Shown piece after piece: positions 62,628 to 64,000 of a stretch of 64,000 nucleotides of DNA; positions within the stretch are counted from its first letter, which is position 1, and each line of letters starts with the position of its first letter. The position numbers were made by a program, and so were the translations under genes. Origin of the DNA: Struthio camelus (taxonomy: Eukaryota > Chordata > Aves > Struthioniformes > Struthionidae); the NCBI RefSeq assembly GCF_040807025.1, contig NC_090951.1:4402001-4466000 (forward strand), written 5' to 3'. Below the pieces are notes generated by a model. It was not told the origin of the DNA and searched no databases. It saw only the letters and a program-made list of their open reading frames with translations.

Positions 62628-63592
62628 AGGAACGTCACCAGGCCAGGGACCCATCTTTATGTAGCTCCTCGTACAACGGCTCCAAACTCAGGTGGCTTCT
62701 ACCAGCAGCTGGGGCAGGGCTGACTGCATGGAGCAGCAGTTTGCTTAAAACCGTAGACTGTGCAGGGGGGCGAAAATTTGTCACGATACCACAGCCTGCT
62801 TCGCCTGTGCCAGCCTCGGGGACGGGGCATGGAGGCTACTGCTGGAATCGAGGCCAGCGGCACTAAGGAGCATTAATCACCGCTCCTATCCCCTCCCACC
62901 CTCCGAGCAGCAGCGAGAGCGAGCCTCGCTTGGCAGGGATCTCCCCCAGCTCCGTCCTCGCCATCTCCTGCTCCTCCTTCCCATGGCAGTGACATCAAAG
63001 CTCCGGCCTGGCCCCAGCCCCTCATTCAGTTTTCCAGGCAACGCTCAGAAGGCTTGAACCAGCTCCGTGCTGCAGTCTAAAGAAAAAATTTAAAGCCACA
63101 ACCACCAGTCTAGACTGCTTGAAATCTCTTCCCCAGATTCTGGGTGAGTTAAGCAACCTGCCAGCATGCGGCTTTAGGAAAGCTGGGAGAGCCCATCTGA
63201 TCTCCCTTACTTGGGTGAGTAGTTGCAGACCAGGTAGACCGCGTTCTCCCAGATTTCTCCCCAGACGTTCATCTGCTTGCAGACGTTCACGGCACAGCCA
63301 ATCTTGTTCGTCGTGGCCCAGACTATCTGCAAATGCAACACTGCTGGTTAAAACGAGCAAACTAGCCCACTGCGGGCACATCAAGCCTATACTTCAGTGA
63401 CAAACAGGCCAGGGTGGGACAGAGAGAATATAGATGCCAAAGCGCTCCGTCTCCCTTACCTGAGTGTAATGTGTGCACATAGATCCGGTGCATTTCTCTG
63501 GGCACCAGGGGTTGCACTCGTGAGGATACGGGTATGTGTAATCTTTAACCTCGTCATACCAAGACTGGACATGGAAGGCTGGAGAGCGATAC
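45944..63592 (-). CDS. CRISPLD2: CRISPLD2, cysteine-rich secretory protein with CAP and two LCCL domains (5' end outside window)
   Basis: Twelve exons read right to left splice into one open frame of about 382 residues ending in TAA: 63592-63460, 63326-63211, 61063-60963, 59307-59149, 58304-58244, 57629-57563, 56487-56357, 56199-56156, 55262-55190, 54435-54360, 48291-48158 and 45998-45944. Every junction is AG/GT and every split codon closes correctly. From memory human CRISPLD2 is 497 residues, so about 115 N-terminal residues (signal peptide, first half of CAP) lie past the right edge. Seen here: the CAP signatures HYTQIVWA and [12 protein letters not shown], an acidic/lysine-rich linker, and two LCCL domains, each with an SSIC motif. 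The family is secreted; mammalian CRISPLD2 (LGL1) is glucocorticoid-inducible in lung and reported to bind LPS. CRISPLD1 is excluded by [19 protein letters not shown] and the C-terminus. The name has no link to CRISPR. Confidence 0.96.
45999..48157 (-). other. CRISPLD2: CRISPLD2 last intron (about 2.2 kb)
   Basis: Bounded by donor gtaaga and acceptor cttccag. The acceptor has an unusually long T-rich tract on the transcript strand. No exon, repeat family or ORF with resemblance to anything known was found inside. Confidence 0.85.
48158..48291 (-). CDS. CRISPLD2: CRISPLD2 exon, LCCL domain 2 SSIC/AVHAGV segment
   Basis: A 134-nt exon encoding [20 protein letters not shown], then [20 protein letters not shown] and VQSE, ending in a split Ser codon. 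It aligns almost residue for residue with human [13 protein letters not shown] and VDVMPVDKKKTYVGSLRNG. The acceptor is atttttcag and the donor gtaaga. Confidence 0.96.
48292..54359 (-). other. CRISPLD2: CRISPLD2 largest intron in window (about 6.1 kb)
   Basis: Holds the MIR-type relic at 53.63-53.81 kb, A18 at 53310-53327 and T-rich tracts at 52490-52550. Several ORFs of 90-155 codons occur but none resembles a protein family. No extra CRISPLD2 exon is needed: the frame is continuous across it. Confidence 0.85.
53625..53815 (-). mobile_element. MIR-type (CORE/L2-tailed) SINE relic in CRISPLD2 intron
   Basis: The + strand shows TTTCACAGACAACGGACCTG, AGGCAGAGGGTGG, TTGAGTGACCTGCCAAAG, then AGTTGGTGGCAGGAACC. 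This aligns with the reverse complement of the MIR core (TTTTACAGATGAGGAAACTG, AGGCACAGAGAGG, TTAAGTGACTTGCCCAAG, AGTGGCAGAGCC). The flanks (CAAGGCACCTGACAAAG on the left, CTCCCAAGCCTGTTGTCCC on the right) also fit amniote MIR/L2-like repeats. It is ancient and lies in the same direction as CRISPLD2, in its 6.1-kb intron. Confidence 0.7.
54360..54435 (-). CDS. CRISPLD2: CRISPLD2 exon, LCCL domain 2 core
   Basis: A 76-nt exon encoding [19 protein letters not shown] then TNVYAD, ending on a codon boundary. CPAHC and the PVFGTN(V/I)YAD element correspond to CPAGC and IFGTxxYES of the first LCCL domain, showing the internal duplication. The acceptor is tttctag and the donor gtgagt. It is followed by the largest intron in the window (about 6.1 kb). 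Confidence 0.95.
54436..55189 (-). other. CRISPLD2: CRISPLD2 intron (754 bp)
   Basis: Nothing beyond the splice sites was recognised. Confidence 0.85.
55190..55262 (-). CDS. CRISPLD2: CRISPLD2 exon, start of LCCL domain 2
   Basis: A 73-nt exon encoding [20 protein letters not shown] then HCP, flanked by split Thr and Arg codons. The human counterpart reads [20 protein letters not shown] then THCPR. It opens LCCL domain 2, with cysteines of the DCYTT and HCP elements in place. The acceptor is tttttgcag and the donor gtaacg. Confidence 0.94.
55263..56155 (-). other. CRISPLD2: CRISPLD2 intron (893 bp)
   Basis: Nothing beyond the splice sites was recognised. The next intron upstream, 56200-56356, is only 157 bp. 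Confidence 0.85.
56156..56199 (-). CDS. CRISPLD2: CRISPLD2 micro-sized exon between LCCL domains
   Basis: A 44-nt exon encoding [14 protein letters not shown] between two split codons. It matches the human segment KYKPSSSFMVSKV that closes LCCL domain 1. It is too short to be called from ORF length; the evidence is the homology, a good acceptor (gttttatag), a good donor (gtaagt) and the fact that it is required to keep frame between its neighbours. Confidence 0.92.
56357..56487 (-). CDS. CRISPLD2: CRISPLD2 exon, LCCL domain 1 SSIC/AAIHYG segment
   Basis: A 131-nt exon encoding [19 protein letters not shown], then [20 protein letters not shown] and VESF, ending in a split Arg or Ser codon. 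[11 protein letters not shown] is the diagnostic LCCL motif and is identical in remembered human CRISPLD2. The acceptor is cctctcag and the donor gtacca. The open frame continues upstream into the intron as a hydrophobic stretch, which I regard as chance. Confidence 0.96.
56488..57562 (-). other. CRISPLD2: CRISPLD2 intron (1075 bp)
   Basis: Contains A18 at 57050-57067 on the + strand and a T12-type run near 57380. No other feature recognised. Confidence 0.85.
57563..57629 (-). CDS. CRISPLD2: CRISPLD2 exon, LCCL domain 1 core
   Basis: A 67-nt exon encoding YLCPAGC, then [15 protein letters not shown]. The C-P-A-G-C element and the KIFGT(L/F)xYES element are LCCL hallmarks. The exon ends exactly on a codon boundary with donor gtaagt; the acceptor is tttactag. 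Human has [22 protein letters not shown] here, so the local differences are conservative. Confidence 0.95.
57630..58243 (-). other. CRISPLD2: CRISPLD2 intron (614 bp)
   Basis: Nothing beyond the splice sites was recognised; the + strand ORF at 57752-58033 has no known resemblance. Confidence 0.85.
58244..58304 (-). CDS. CRISPLD2: CRISPLD2 exon, start of first LCCL domain
   Basis: A 61-nt exon encoding [19 protein letters not shown] between a completed Thr and a split Arg. It aligns with the remembered human segment [20 protein letters not shown], which opens LCCL domain 1. The acceptor has a C-rich tract (ttttccccccag) and the donor is gtagtg, a weaker match to consensus than the others. Confidence 0.94.
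58305..59148 (-). other. CRISPLD2: CRISPLD2 intron (844 bp)
   Basis: Contains an A-run followed by an AT microsatellite at 58312-58340 and a short CpG cluster at 58895-58960 (GCCGAGCGCGACGCGCGG). No exon recognised. Confidence 0.85.
59149..59307 (-). CDS. CRISPLD2: CRISPLD2 exon, linker between CAP/hinge and LCCL domains
   Basis: A 159-nt exon encoding the poorly conserved linker. An acidic stretch ([11 protein letters not shown]) is followed by a basic stretch ([12 protein letters not shown]) ending SNSYM and the first base of a Thr codon. Human CRISPLD2 has the same layout, with ETDEMNEVET and a PTKPKKT segment. The acceptor is ttctaataag and the donor gtaaga. The AAG acceptor has a weak polypyrimidine tract, so skipping is conceivable, but skipping would keep frame (159 = 3 x 53). 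Confidence 0.94.
59308..60962 (-). other. CRISPLD2: CRISPLD2 intron (about 1.7 kb)
   Basis: The right half is CpG-rich (see 60400-61300) and contains the G-run and T19 tract. Overlapping ORFs of about 100-120 codons on both strands at 60.33-60.85 kb are GC-driven and have no recognisable similarity. Confidence 0.8.
60734..60757 (+). other. G-run with G-quadruplex potential
   Basis: GGGGGTGGTGGT followed by a run of nine G, then AGG, on the strand opposite CRISPLD2. At least four G-tracts with short loops can be drawn. It is followed by T19 at 60767-60785. Formation is inferred. Confidence 0.45.
60963..61063 (-). CDS. CRISPLD2: CRISPLD2 exon, CAP2 end and cysteine-rich hinge
   Basis: A 101-nt exon that completes Lys, then encodes [26 protein letters not shown] and QNNLCYK, ending in the first base of the next codon. 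The ECPPSYGG cysteine motif is typical of CRISPLD proteins and closely matches remembered CRISPLD2 rather than CRISPLD1 (which has GHAPYKHGRPCSACPPSFGG). The donor is gtaggt. The exon and its flanks are strongly GC- and CpG-rich, unlike the other exons. Confidence 0.96.
61064..63210 (-). other. CRISPLD2: CRISPLD2 intron (about 2.1 kb)
   Basis: The left end belongs to the CpG-rich patch. T25 lies at 62596-62620 and a small TATATA stretch at 62348-62362. No extra exon recognised, and the frame joins correctly across it. Confidence 0.85.
62596..62620 (+). repeat. T25 homopolymer in CRISPLD2 intron
   Basis: Twenty-five T in a row followed by AAATCACAGG, the longest homopolymer in the window. No retrotransposon body is recognisable next to it, so it is called only as a homopolymer. 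Confidence 0.95.
63211..63326 (-). CDS. CRISPLD2: CRISPLD2 exon, end of CAP domain
   Basis: A 116-nt exon encoding 38 full codons from [11 protein letters not shown] to YLVCNYSP plus two bases of a split Lys codon. It completes the CAP1 signature begun in the previous exon (HYTQ/IVWA) and carries most of CAP2. The acceptor is tttgcag and the donor gtaaggg. The intron before it is only 133 bp, one of the two shortest in the gene. Confidence 0.96.
63460..63592 (-). CDS. CRISPLD2: CRISPLD2 exon, middle of CAP domain
   Basis: This 133-nt exon begins with the last base of a split Arg codon and encodes 44 residues starting [15 protein letters not shown] and ending MCTHYTQ. It is the part of the CAP (SCP/TAPS) fold with the [14 protein letters not shown] cysteine cluster and the start of the CAP1 signature. 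The acceptor is tctttcag and the donor gtaagg. It is the most 5' exon I can place; the next one upstream should end in a GQNLG-like motif and is not in the remaining 400 bases. Confidence 0.96.
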
Positions 63593-64000
63593 CTGAAAGA
63601 TCAAAACCATCACAGCTTAGAGCATCAACTTCTTTTAGATGCTTTCAGACAATATCTGTAGCCTCCTGGCATGCCGTAACGTCAGAATTTTAGCACAATT
63701 TTTACTACGCATAAACTAACTGAACATTTTCTTAAGGCAAGTTTCATTCTTTGAGGAGGTGCTAGCTAAAAACACTCGGTAACGTGGTTTTACGATCAGA
63801 AGAAAAAAAAGAAATCTCATCAAAAAATTTAAAGACTATTTCTTTCCCCAAATTCACAGCCCAGTCTGACTGTATTATTTATAGGTTTGACACACTCTTC
63901 AAATGCCGCTGACCTGAAATGTCCTCCTGGCTTTTCCACTCGATCACAAAAAACTTCTAGTTTGGCAGAAAAGTGTATTTTGAAAGTAAACACAAGTTAA
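63593..64000 (-). other. CRISPLD2: start of upstream CRISPLD2 intron, truncated by window edge
   Basis: The acceptor tctttcag adjoins the exon at 63592. I read the remaining 400 bases in all minus-strand frames and found no match to the preceding CAP-domain exon, so this is intron running off the window. Confidence 0.8.

Noticed and set aside
45944-63592. CRISPR-related content suggested by the gene name
   Set aside because: CRISPLD2 is a cysteine-rich secretory protein; no CRISPR repeats or Cas genes exist in the window.

Overview
The window is vertebrate nuclear DNA, most likely from a bird. The evidence is one spliced gene with short introns (133 bp to about 6 kb), GT-AG splice sites throughout, degraded CR1 LINE relics, an old MIR-type SINE relic, and a sauropsid-looking but strongly conserved protein. 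I see no bacterial, phage, viral, CRISPR or operon features. Six-frame ORFs are almost all short chance frames.

Right third (about 42.4-64.0 kb): the minus strand carries most of CRISPLD2 (cysteine-rich secretory protein LCCL domain containing 2). I could place twelve coding exons between 63592 and 45944. They join in one uninterrupted reading frame of about 382 codons plus TAA. The frame covers the second half of the CAP/SCP domain, a charged linker and both LCCL domains to the natural C-terminus. The signal peptide, first half of the CAP domain, 5' UTR and promoter lie beyond the right edge. A 3' UTR follows the stop, with two reasonable poly(A) signal candidates near 45.03 kb and 42.47 kb. 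One intron holds a MIR-type SINE relic, and one exon sits in a CpG-dense patch.

Left two thirds (1 to about 42.4 kb): I found no convincing coding exon, tRNA or other RNA gene. From remembered vertebrate gene order this is probably the intergenic interval between CRISPLD2 and its usual downstream neighbour ZDHHC7, but nothing in the window shows ZDHHC7. The interval holds a CR1 relic at about 16.5 kb and a longer one (about 1.2 kb) at 38.9-40.1 kb. It also has a compact CpG-dense patch at 37.58-37.80 kb, a CTCF-like motif at 38.5 kb, a perfect 21-bp tandem duplication at 36.47 kb, and many homopolymer and microsatellite tracts. Two ORFs of about 200 codons lie here, but neither resembles a known protein.

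I did not find a new multi-gene system. The items most worth checking are the CpG/CTCF cluster downstream of CRISPLD2, the intragenic CpG patch over one CRISPLD2 exon, and the two alternative 3' ends.
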